Origin: Streptomyces vinaceus
Lineage (GTDB): Bacteria; Actinomycetota; Actinomycetes; Streptomycetales; Streptomycetaceae
Length of the DNA: 64,000 nt
Direction: 5' to 3'
NCBI RefSeq assembly: GCF_008704935.1
Contig: NZ_CP023692.1
Span: 6,017,501 to 6,081,500 of the forward strand
The notes below the pieces were generated by a model. It was not told the origin of the DNA, did not search any database, and worked only from the letters and a program-made list of their open reading frames with translations. This document shows positions 52,017 to 60,026 of this stretch, piece by piece. Both the position numbers and the translations under genes were made by a program. Positions within the stretch are counted from its first letter, which is position 1; each line of letters opens with the position of its first letter.

Positions 52017-52757
52017 ATGAAGATTCTCGTCGTCATGACGGCCAAGGCAACGCTCCACCTGTTGGACGGGGAACAGCACCCCTCGGGTTTCTGGGCCGAG
52101 GAATTCGTCGTTCCCTACACCCTCTTCAAGGCCGCAGGCCACACCGTGGACGTGGCGACGATCGGGGGCCAGGCCCCCACGGTCGACCAGACCAGCATCG
52201 ACCCCCAGTTCCTCCAGTGGGTCCGCCCCGAGGGCTCGCCGAACGAGGACGCGGCCAACGCCGCCGAGTACGTGAGAGTCATCGAGGACACCGCCCAGCT
52301 CAAGAACCCCATCGCCCTGGAATCACTCGGAGAGAAGGACATAGCCGAGTACGACGGCATCTACGTCAGCGGCGGCCACGGCGCGATCGGAGACCTGCCC
52401 CACTCCGACGAGCTCGCCCAGATCCTGCGCTGGGCCATCGCCCAGGACAAACCGCTCGCCACCGTCTGCCACGGCCACACCTCGCTCCTCGCACTGCGCG
52501 ACGGCGAGGGCCGCTGGCCGTTCGAGGGCTACCGGATGACGGCCTTCTCGCACAGCGAGGAGCTGGTCACCAACATGGCCGGCCGCCTCCCGCTGATCCT
52601 GGAGGCCGAGCTCACCCGGCTCGGCGCGCGCTACGAGAAGGCCGAGAAGATCTGGGACTCGCACGTGGTCGTGGACCGCAAGCTCACCACCGGCCAGAAC
52701 CCGTACTCCTCCAAGGCCCTTGCCGAGACGTTCCTGACACAGCTCGCCAAGGTATAG
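52017..52757 (+). CDS. DJ-1/PfpI family protein (third)
   Basis: 246 residues: MKILVVMTAKATLHLLDGEQ, GFWAEEFVVPYTLFKAAGH (the Glu of Hsp31-like members), YVSGGHGAIGDLPHSDEL and nucleophile Cys151 in ATVCHGHTSLLAL. It resembles the Hsp31/glyoxalase III-like subgroup, so methylglyoxal or other reactive-carbonyl chemistry is plausible. The ATG at 52017 has AAGGAG 6 bases upstream; GTG 51978 is too close to the hairpin to be the start. Confidence 0.9.
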   Translation: MKILVVMTAKATLHLLDGEQHPSGFWAEEFVVPYTLFKAAGHTVDVATIGGQAPTVDQTSIDPQFLQWVRPEGSPNEDAANAAEYVRVIEDTAQLKNPIALESLGEKDIAEYDGIYVSGGHGAIGDLPHSDELAQILRWAIAQDKPLATVCHGHTSLLALRDGEGRWPFEGYRMTAFSHSEELVTNMAGRLPLILEAELTRLGARYEKAEKIWDSHVVVDRKLTTGQNPYSSKALAETFLTQLAKV

Positions 52758-52789
52758 AAAGCCCCCGCATCCGACACCGGAAGGCAGCC

Positions 52790-54274
52790 ATGACCAAGCG
52801 CGCGCTCAGCGACCAGCCCTTGGCCAACCCCGGGAAGCTGTTCATCGGCGGCACATGGGTCTCGGCCCAGGACGGCCGTACCGAGCCGGACATCAGCCCC
52901 GTGGACGGGCAGGAGATCGTACCGGTGGCGCAGGCCGCCGCCGCCGACGCGGACGCGGCCGTGGCCGCCGCCCGCGCGGCGTACGAGGAAGGTCCCTGGA
53001 GCAGACTCTCCGCCCAGGAACGCGCGCTGCGGCTGAACCGGGTCGGTGAGCTCATCGAGCGCGACCTGGAGGAGATCGCCCTGCTGGAGACGGTGGACAT
53101 GGGCAAGCCGTTCGCCTTCTCCAGCACGGTCGACGCCCCCATGGCCGCCCAGCTCATGCACTACTACGCCGGCGCCGTCACCCGGGTCGACGGCTCCTCG
53201 CGGGCCCCGGCCGGTGGGCAGCTCGCGTACACCCTGCGCGAACCGCTGGGCGTGGTCTGCGCCATCACCCCGTTCAACTTCCCGCTCCTGCTGTCGATGA
53301 CGAAGATCGCACCGGCCCTGGCGGCGGGCAACACGGTCGTCCACAAGCCCTCCCCGGCCACCCCGCTCACCGCGCTGAAGATCGCCGAACTCTTCCAGGA
53401 GGCGGAGATCCCCGACGGCGTGCTGAACGTCATCACCGGTCCGGGCGTGGAGCTGGGCGAGACCCTCACCGGCCACCCCGACATCGACAAGATCGCCTTC
53501 ACCGGCTCCACCGCGGTGGGCCAGACGATCATCCGCAAGTCGGCCGGCACCCTGAAGAAGGTGACGATGGAGCTCGGCGGCAAGTCCGCCAACATCGTTT
53601 TCGCCGACGCCGACCTCGACGCCGCCGAGGAGCTCGCCTTCTTCGGCATCTACTACAACAAGGGCGAGATCTGCACCGCCGGCTCGCGCCTGCTGCTCCA
53701 GCGCCCCATCCACGACGAACTGGTCGAACGCCTGGTGAGCCGGGCCGCCGCCCTCAAGCCCGGCGACCCGCGCGACCCGGAGACCCTGTTCGGGCCGCTG
53801 GCCCACCGCGGCCAGTTCGAGAAGGTCAGCTCGTACATCGAGGTGGGCGAGAAGGAAGGCGCCGTCCTGCGCACGGGCGGTACCGGCTGGACCCCGGAAG
53901 GGGCCTCCAGTCAGGGCCTGTACTTCCTGCCGACGATCTTCACCGGCGTCGACAACGGCATGCGGATCGCCCAGGAGGAGATCTTCGGGCCGGTCCTGTC
54001 GATCATCCCCTTCGACACCGAGGAAGACGCGATCCGGATCGCCAACGACAGCGCGTACGGGCTCGCGGCGGGCGTGCACACCAAGGACCTGCGGCGCGCC
54101 CACCGGGTGGCCTCCCAGATCAAGGCGGGCACCGTCTGGGTGAATTGCTACAACCAGTACGACCCCTCCGTGCCGTACGGCGGCTACAAGGCCTCCGGAT
54201 ACGGGCGCGAGTGCGGACCGGAATCCCTGGAGAGCTACACGCAGACCAAGTCGGTCTGGATCGGCATGGACTGA
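52790..54274 (+). CDS. Aldehyde dehydrogenase (NAD(P)-dependent)
   Basis: 494 residues, complete. Asn163 (TPFNFP), Glu261 (MELGGKSAN) and nucleophile Cys295 (GEICTAGSR) are the catalytic set; the cofactor loop is FTGSTAVG and the C-terminal EEIFGPVLSIIPF is present. It oxidises aldehydes to acids. It follows the third DJ-1 gene by 32 bases and could receive the aldehyde made by the ThDP enzyme. The ATG has GGAAGG 5 bases upstream. Confidence 0.94.
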   Translation: MTKRALSDQPLANPGKLFIGGTWVSAQDGRTEPDISPVDGQEIVPVAQAAAADADAAVAAARAAYEEGPWSRLSAQERALRLNRVGELIERDLEEIALLETVDMGKPFAFSSTVDAPMAAQLMHYYAGAVTRVDGSSRAPAGGQLAYTLREPLGVVCAITPFNFPLLLSMTKIAPALAAGNTVVHKPSPATPLTALKIAELFQEAEIPDGVLNVITGPGVELGETLTGHPDIDKIAFTGSTAVGQTIIRKSAGTLKKVTMELGGKSANIVFADADLDAAEELAFFGIYYNKGEICTAGSRLLLQRPIHDELVERLVSRAAALKPGDPRDPETLFGPLAHRGQFEKVSSYIEVGEKEGAVLRTGGTGWTPEGASSQGLYFLPTIFTGVDNGMRIAQEEIFGPVLSIIPFDTEEDAIRIANDSAYGLAAGVHTKDLRRAHRVASQIKAGTVWVNCYNQYDPSVPYGGYKASGYGRECGPESLESYTQTKSVWIGMD

Positions 54275-54281
54275 GCGCCGG

Positions 54282-54305
54282 CCCACCGACCGACCCACCG
54301 ACCGA
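54282..54305 (+). repeat. 12-base direct repeat
   Basis: CCCACCGACCGA occurs twice in tandem (54282-54293, 54294-54305), partly continuing as CCGA, in the 47-base gap before the F420/NADP gene. Confidence 0.7.
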
Positions 54306-54321
54306 CCGAGTAGGAGCGGAA

Positions 54322-54936
54322 ATGCGCACAGGCGTCATCGGCACCGGACGGATCGGTTCCACCCTCGCGCGGATCCTGGTGGCCGCCGGGCACGAGGTCG
54401 TGCTGGCCAACGCCCGCGGACCCCGTTCCCTCGGCCCCTTACTGGCCGAACTCGGCCCGGCGGCCTCGGCGGCGCACCCCGCCGAGGCCGCCGCACAGGC
54501 CGAACTCTCGGTGCTGATGGTGCCGTACGCGAGCGTCCGCGGACTCCTCCCGTCCGCGGCCGTGCAGGACAAGGTGCTGGTGGACGCCACGAACGCGTTC
54601 AGCGGCGGTGGGAAGCCCGCCGATCTGGGCGGCCGGGCCTCCAGCGAACTGGTCGCCGAGTGGTATCCCGGCGCCCGGGTCGTGAAATCCCTGAACACCA
54701 TGCATTTCGAGACTCTCGCCGTCGCCGGCACAGCGGAGGGCGAACGCCTGGCCCATTTCACGGCGGGCGACGACGAGAAGGCGAAGGAAATCGTCGCGGG
54801 AATCATCGCGGATTTGGGATTCGCTCCCGTCGACACCGGCCCGCTGCACTCCGGAGGAATTCTCCAGCAGCCCGGCGGGCCCCTTTTCAACCGGCCGCTC
54901 ACGGAAGCGCAGGCGCTGGCATGGATCTCTCACTGA
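54322..54936 (+). CDS. F420/NADP-type oxidoreductase (NPD_binding); TTA codon
   Basis: 204 residues with an N-terminal Rossmann fold (VIGTGRIGSTLARILVAAGHEV), VLMVPYASV, DATNAFSGGG and ARVVKSLNTMHFETL, matching NADPH-dependent F420 reductase-like proteins and similar NAD(P)-binding enzymes; cofactor preference cannot be read. Codon 40 (54439-54441) is TTA, so translation should need the bldA tRNA. The ATG at 54322 has TAGGAG upstream. The 2Fe-2S gene starts 16 bases inside its 3' end, so bldA dependence may extend to it by coupling. Confidence 0.88.
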   Translation: MRTGVIGTGRIGSTLARILVAAGHEVVLANARGPRSLGPLLAELGPAASAAHPAEAAAQAELSVLMVPYASVRGLLPSAAVQDKVLVDATNAFSGGGKPADLGGRASSELVAEWYPGARVVKSLNTMHFETLAVAGTAEGERLAHFTAGDDEKAKEIVAGIIADLGFAPVDTGPLHSGGILQQPGGPLFNRPLTEAQALAWISH

Positions 54937-55505
54937 ACGTGAACGGAAGACCCGAGCAGTTCGCGGCGGAGCCGAACGAACTGCTCGTCGAACGGCTCCG
55001 CGACGGCCTCGGGCTGACCGGCACCAAGGTCGGCTGCGACACCGGACAGTGCGGCACCTGCGTCGTCCAGCTCGACGGACGCTCCGTCAAGAGCTGCCTG
55101 GTCCTCACCGCCTCCGCCGCGGGCTCCCGCGTGACCACCATCGAGGGGGTCACCACCCGCGGCGGCGAACTCAGCGGCCTCCAGGAGGCCCTGCGCCAGG
55201 AGCACGGGACCCAGTGCGGGTTCTGCACCCCCGGCATGGTCATGGCCCTCGGCGAACTCGTCGAGAACACCGCCGACCGCGAGGCGCCCACCGAGCCCGA
55301 GATCCGCGAGTGGCTCACCGGCAACCTGTGCCGCTGCACCGGCTACCACAGCGTCGTACGCGGTGTGCAGCGCGCCTGCTCCGCCGCCCGGACCGAGATA
55401 CCCGAGGAGATCAGCGGCGCCGCCGCCGTCTCCGCGCCCGGCGGGCCCGGGCCCGAGCCGGCGTCCGTGCCGGCCTCCGCGTCGGCGTCCGGCCAGGAGG
55501 TGTGA
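54921..55505 (+). CDS. Molybdenum hydroxylase 2Fe-2S subunit (CoxS-like)
   Basis: 194 residues. Plant-type ferredoxin cluster Cys in GCDTGQCGTC and SCLV, second cluster in CGFCTPGM and LCRCTGY. It passes electrons between the molybdenum cofactor and FAD subunits. An extra Pro/Ala/Ser tail (about 155-194) follows the core. The ATG at 54921 lies inside the previous gene; GGAAG is 14 bases upstream. Confidence 0.93.
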   Translation: MDLSLNVNGRPEQFAAEPNELLVERLRDGLGLTGTKVGCDTGQCGTCVVQLDGRSVKSCLVLTASAAGSRVTTIEGVTTRGGELSGLQEALRQEHGTQCGFCTPGMVMALGELVENTADREAPTEPEIREWLTGNLCRCTGYHSVVRGVQRACSAARTEIPEEISGAAAVSAPGGPGPEPASVPASASASGQEV

Positions 55506-55510
55506 GGGAG

Positions 55511-57916
55511 ATGACCGCAGTGACGGGGGAGGCACCCCTCCAGGGATCGGGCCTGCTCGGCCAGCCGCTGGACGCCCGCGAGGATCCGCAGCTGCTGCGC
55601 GGCGAGGCGGTGTACGTGGGCGACATCAACCTGCCCGGCACCGCCCACATGGCGATCCTCGGCAGCCCGGTGGCCCACGCGAAGATCCTCTCCATCGAGA
55701 CCAAGGCCGCGGAGCAGATGCCCGGCGTGCTGAAGGTGGCCACCGCGGCCGACTTCACCGACGTGATGCCGCTGCCCTGCATCTGGATCCCCGGCGGGGT
55801 CGAGAGCCACTTCCCGCCCCACCCGTACGGACTCCCCGGCGCCCGCCCGGTCCTGACCGGCGACGCCGTCCGGCACGTCGGCGACCCCATCGCCGTGGTC
55901 GTCGCCGAGACCCCGCGCCAGGCAGCCGCCGCGCTGGCCGCCATCGCCGTCGAGTACGAACCGCTGCCCGTGGTCACCCGGGCCGACGCGGCACTCGCCG
56001 AGGGCGCGCCCCAGCTGCACGAGGCCGTACCGGGCAACCTGAACGCGTACTGGACCTGCGGCGACAAGGACCGCACCGAGGCGGCCCTCGCCGAGGCCGA
56101 GGTCAAGGTGGAGCTGGACCTCGTCAACCAGCGCACCATCAACAGCCCCATCGAGCCGCGCGGCGCGGTCGGCGACTACAACGCCGCCACCGACGAGTAC
56201 ACGTTGTACGCCTCCACCCAGGGCCCGCACAACCACCGCTTCCTGCTCGCCGCGCTGGTCCTCGGCATCCCGTTCAACAAACTCCGGGTGATCGCCCCGA
56301 CCGTCGGCGGCAGCTTCGGCACCAAGGGGTACCTCTACCCCGACATGGCGCTGGTCCTCCTGCTCTCCAAGGCGCTCCGGCGGCCCGTGAAGTGGGTGGA
56401 CACCCGCACGGGGCTGATGAACTCCACCGTCCAGGGCCGCGACCACCGCCAGCACGTGGTGCTCGCCGGCACCCGCGACGGCCGGATGACCGGCCTGTGG
56501 GCCACCAGCTACGCCAACCTCGGCGCCTACCCCTCCACCATCGGCCCCGGTGTCGCCACCGCCCTGATGGGCCGTTCCATCAGCGGCATGTACGACATCC
56601 CGGCCGCCTTCTGCGAGGTGTACGCCGCCTTCACCAACACCGTCTCGCTCGGCGCCCAGCGCGGCAGCGGGCGGGCCGAGGCGGCCTTCCTGATGGAACG
56701 GCTCGTGGACCGCTTCGCCGCCGAGATCGGCATGGACCCGGCCGCCGTGCGGCGCAAGAACCTGGTGCCGAACGAGAAGTTCCCGTACGACAACGGCCTC
56801 GGCTGGACTTACGACTCCGGGGACTACCAGGTGAACTTCGACAAGGCGATGGCACTGTCGGGCTACGCCGACATGGCCGCCCGCAAGGCCGAGGCCCGCA
56901 CCCGCGGCAAGCGGCTCGGCGTGGGCATCGCCACCTACGTCGCGATCTGCGGGGTCGGCCCCTCCACCCGGATGTCCCAGGAGGGCATGCTCGGCGGCAC
57001 CTGGGAGAGCGCGAACATCCGCGTCAACCCCACCGGCGAGGTCACCGTCACCGTCGGCTCCGCCTCCACCGGCCAGAGCCACCACACGGTCTTCGCGCAG
57101 GTCGCCGCCGACGAGCTGGAGATCGACCCGGCGCTGGTCCAGGTGTACGAGGGGGACACGCTCAAGGCCCCGTACGGGCAGGGCACCTACGGCTCGCGTT
57201 CCTACAGCATGGCCGCGCCCGCCGTCGCCCTCACCGCCCGGAAGATCAAGGCGAAGCTGGTCAAGGCGGGGGCCGTGTTCCTCGGCGTCCCCGAGGAGAA
57301 GGTGGTCTACGCGGGCGGCAAGGTCTACGAGGAGGGCAACGAGGAGAACGCCAAGACCTTCGCCGACCTGGCCATGGCCATGTGGTACGGCTGGGGCCTG
57401 CCCCACGAGATCGAGCCCGCCCTGGACGAGACCACCCACTTCGACCCGCCGGACTTCAACTACCCCTTCGGCACGCACGTGGCGGTCGTCGAGGTGGACG
57501 AACTCACCGGCGAGACCGAGGTGGTGGCCTACACCGCCGTCGACGACGCCGGCAACATCGGCAACCCGAAGATCGTCCTCGGACAGATCGAGGGCAGCAT
57601 CACGCACGGCCTCGGCCAGGCGCTGATGGAGGCGGCCGTATACGACGAACAGGGGCTGCTGCTCAGCTCCGACCTCACCACCTACGCCCTGCCGCGCGCC
57701 GCGGACGTGCCGTTCTTCACGCTCGGCAAGACCACCACGCCCACCCCGCACAACGCGCTGGGCGCCAAGGGAGCCGGCGAGATCGCCACCGTGCCGCCGG
57801 CCGCAGCCGTCGTCAACGCCGTCGTCGACGCCCTGTCCGACCTGGGCGTACAGCACATCGACATGCCGCTCACCCCCGAGAAGGTCTGGCGGCGCCTGAG
57901 AGGGGAAGCCCAGTGA
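55511..57916 (+). CDS. Molybdenum hydroxylase large subunit (aldehyde/xanthine oxidase type)
   Basis: 801 residues carrying the Mo-molybdopterin site: VGGSFGTKGYLYPD, GAQRGSGRAEAAF near 381-393, GQSHHTVFAQVAADELEID, YGSRSYSMAAPAVAL and catalytic Glu757 in GAKGAGEIATVPP. It lacks the AYXCSFR loop of true CO dehydrogenase, so a CO-oxidising role is unlikely; aldehyde or aromatic substrate hydroxylation is more likely. ATG 55511 is preceded by AGGAGG 10 bases upstream. Confidence 0.92.
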   Translation: MTAVTGEAPLQGSGLLGQPLDAREDPQLLRGEAVYVGDINLPGTAHMAILGSPVAHAKILSIETKAAEQMPGVLKVATAADFTDVMPLPCIWIPGGVESHFPPHPYGLPGARPVLTGDAVRHVGDPIAVVVAETPRQAAAALAAIAVEYEPLPVVTRADAALAEGAPQLHEAVPGNLNAYWTCGDKDRTEAALAEAEVKVELDLVNQRTINSPIEPRGAVGDYNAATDEYTLYASTQGPHNHRFLLAALVLGIPFNKLRVIAPTVGGSFGTKGYLYPDMALVLLLSKALRRPVKWVDTRTGLMNSTVQGRDHRQHVVLAGTRDGRMTGLWATSYANLGAYPSTIGPGVATALMGRSISGMYDIPAAFCEVYAAFTNTVSLGAQRGSGRAEAAFLMERLVDRFAAEIGMDPAAVRRKNLVPNEKFPYDNGLGWTYDSGDYQVNFDKAMALSGYADMAARKAEARTRGKRLGVGIATYVAICGVGPSTRMSQEGMLGGTWESANIRVNPTGEVTVTVGSASTGQSHHTVFAQVAADELEIDPALVQVYEGDTLKAPYGQGTYGSRSYSMAAPAVALTARKIKAKLVKAGAVFLGVPEEKVVYAGGKVYEEGNEENAKTFADLAMAMWYGWGLPHEIEPALDETTHFDPPDFNYPFGTHVAVVEVDELTGETEVVAYTAVDDAGNIGNPKIVLGQIEGSITHGLGQALMEAAVYDEQGLLLSSDLTTYALPRAADVPFFTLGKTTTPTPHNALGAKGAGEIATVPPAAAVVNAVVDALSDLGVQHIDMPLTPEKVWRRLRGEAQ

Positions 57917-58737
57917 TCCTCACCGAGTTCGACTACGTCCGGCCCTTCGGCCTCGACGAGGCCCTGGCCCTGCTCTGCGGCACCCGGGGCGCCCGGGTGC
58001 TGGCCGGCGGCCAGAGCCTGCTGCCCGGGCTGCGCTCCGGGGAGGACACCGCCCGGCTCCTCGTCGACGTACGCCACCTCGAAGAGCTCCGCGGCATCGA
58101 GCGCACCGACGACGGCATCCGGATCGGCGCGCTGAACACGCTCGCCGAGGTGGCCGCCCACCCGGTGGTCCTCGCCGAAGCCCCGGAAGTGGCGGCCGCC
58201 GCCCGGGCCAACGGGGACCCCCAGGTCCGCAACCTCGGCACCGCCGGCGGGAACCTCGCCGCCGCGGGGCGCGCCACCGACCTGCCGGTCGCGGCCATCG
58301 CCGCGGACGCCCGGGTCGAGCTGGCCGGACCCGGCGGGCGGTGGACCGTGCCCGCCGAGGAGTTCGCGGACTCCGGGGTACCGGCCGGGGCCGTGGTCAC
58401 CGCTCTCCTGGTGCCCGCCGCCGGGCAGGCCGCCGCCTTCGAGAAGACCGCCGACCGGGCCACCCGCTACCCGGTCTGCGCCACCGCCGTACGCATCACC
58501 CCCGACGGGCCGCGCATCGCGGTCACCGGGGCCACCGCCCGCCCGCTTCGGCTGCGCGGGGTGGAGGAACGGCTCCGCGGGGGCCCGTACACGACCGAGG
58601 CCGTGCTCGCGGCCTTCCGCGCCGAGCCCAGGGAACTGTTCGTCCCCGGGCGCGGCACCTCGGCCGAGTACCTCGGCCACCTCGCGGGGGTGCTCGCCGC
58701 CCGCGCGCTGCAGAGGGCAGACCAGGCCCTCGCCTGA
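57913..58737 (+). CDS. Molybdenum hydroxylase FAD subunit (CoxM-like)
   Basis: 274 residues. FAD loops LAGGQSLLPGLRSG near the N-terminus and NLGTAGGNLA near 108; C-terminal CO-dehydrogenase flavoprotein domain (FEKTADRATRYPVCATAV). GTG start overlapping the large-subunit stop by 4 bases. Order S-L-M differs from the common M-S-L of CODH operons. No cofactor-insertion genes (xdhC/coxG type) are nearby. Confidence 0.92.
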   Translation: MILTEFDYVRPFGLDEALALLCGTRGARVLAGGQSLLPGLRSGEDTARLLVDVRHLEELRGIERTDDGIRIGALNTLAEVAAHPVVLAEAPEVAAAARANGDPQVRNLGTAGGNLAAAGRATDLPVAAIAADARVELAGPGGRWTVPAEEFADSGVPAGAVVTALLVPAAGQAAAFEKTADRATRYPVCATAVRITPDGPRIAVTGATARPLRLRGVEERLRGGPYTTEAVLAAFRAEPRELFVPGRGTSAEYLGHLAGVLAARALQRADQALA

Positions 58738-58763
58738 ACCGCCCACCACGGGGAGTTGACGCA

Positions 58764-60026
58764 GTGGCCGAAATGTCCAGGACGACCACGGGGGTACCGG
58801 CCGGCCCGGCCGCCGAGGCGGCCGCGGCCCCCAGAGGCTCCGGCTTCTGGGTGGTCGGGGCGGTGCTCGTCCTGCTGATGCTCTCCTCGTCCGTACCCTC
58901 CGCCCTCTACGTGCTCTACCAGCAGAGATGGGGTCTGTCCTCCGGCACGATCACGGTGGTCTTCGCCCTGTACGCCGTCACCGTGCTGATCGGCCTCCTG
59001 CTGTTCGGATCCCTCTCGGACACCTTGGGCCGGCGCCCCGTGCTCGGCGGCGGCCTGGTCCTGGCGATCGTCTCCATGGGGCTGTTCGCCGGGGCGCAGG
59101 GGCTCGGGCTGCTGCTCGCCGCCCGCGCCGTGCAGGGGCTCGCGGTGGGTCTGGCCACCGGGGCGATGGGCGCCGCCCTGCTCGAACTGGCCCCGCGCTC
59201 GCGGCCGGCGCTCGGCGCCCAGGTCAACAGCGCGGGGCCGACGGTGGGGATCGGGCTCGGCGGGATCGGGGCCGGGCTGCTCGTCCAGTACGCGCCCGCC
59301 CCGACCGTGCTCAGCTACCTGCTGCTCGTCGGCGCCTTCGCCGTGACGTTGGTGGGGGTGTTCAGGATGCGTGAGAGCGCTCCCGGGGCGCGCTCCGGCG
59401 GCCGGACGCGGATCAGCGCCCGCCGCATCCACGTCCCGGCCGCGGTACGGGGCCGCTTCGCGGTGCTCGTCCTGACCATCGTCGCCGTCTGGTCGGTGGG
59501 CGGCTTCTACCTCTCGCTCGGGCCGCACCTGGCCCTCTCGCTGCTCGGCAGCTCCAACTACCTGGTCGGCGGGGCCACCGTGGCCCTGCTCGCCGGCGCG
59601 GCCACCGCGGCCCAGCTCCTGCTCGGCCGGGTGGAGCCCCTGCGCACGGCGGTCCTGGGCCTGTGCGGGCTGCTGGCCGGGCTGGGCCTGGTCCTGCTCG
59701 CGCTGGGACTGCGCTCGGCCCCCGTGTTCCTGGTGGGCACCGCCGTACTCGGCGGCGGCTGGGGCGCCGCGTTCCTCGGCTCCTTCCGGGCGCTGAGCAC
59801 GCTCGCCGAGCCGGAGCACCGCGGCGAACTGACCGCCGCCGTCTACGTCTTCGCGTACCTCGCGATGAGCGTTCCGGCGGTCCTCGCCGGGATGCTCACC
59901 AACATCCACGGCCTGCACCGCACCTCGGTGGGCTTCATGGCCGCCGTCGCCGGGGTGTGCGCGCTGGCCCTGTTCGTCACGGTGCGGCTGGCCGCCCGCA
60001 CCCGGGCCGAAGGGAGCACGACATGA
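58764..60026 (+). CDS. MFS transporter
   Basis: 420 residues with about 12 predicted membrane helices; the loop after helix 2 contains GSLSDTLGRRPVLGGG, the MFS motif A. The helices are Leu/Ala/Gly-rich and the C-terminus ends ARTRAEGSTT. Substrate and direction unknown; position in the operon suggests export of a product or uptake of the substrate. GTG 58764 has GGGAG 8 bases upstream; ATG 58773 is an alternative. The end overlaps the kinase gene by 4 bases. Confidence 0.88.
   Translation: MAEMSRTTTGVPAGPAAEAAAAPRGSGFWVVGAVLVLLMLSSSVPSALYVLYQQRWGLSSGTITVVFALYAVTVLIGLLLFGSLSDTLGRRPVLGGGLVLAIVSMGLFAGAQGLGLLLAARAVQGLAVGLATGAMGAALLELAPRSRPALGAQVNSAGPTVGIGLGGIGAGLLVQYAPAPTVLSYLLLVGAFAVTLVGVFRMRESAPGARSGGRTRISARRIHVPAAVRGRFAVLVLTIVAVWSVGGFYLSLGPHLALSLLGSSNYLVGGATVALLAGAATAAQLLLGRVEPLRTAVLGLCGLLAGLGLVLLALGLRSAPVFLVGTAVLGGGWGAAFLGSFRALSTLAEPEHRGELTAAVYVFAYLAMSVPAVLAGMLTNIHGLHRTSVGFMAAVAGVCALALFVTVRLAARTRAEGSTT

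Noticed and set aside
55343..57856. An 837-codon antisense frame over the molybdenum hydroxylase large subunit, and a similar 648-codon one at 5703-7649 over the UvrA-like gene.
   Set aside because: Same GC artefact; the plus-strand genes have full sets of conserved motifs.
54921..58737. Carbon monoxide dehydrogenase.
   Set aside because: The large subunit lacks the AYXCSFR active-site loop and the gene order and accessory genes differ.
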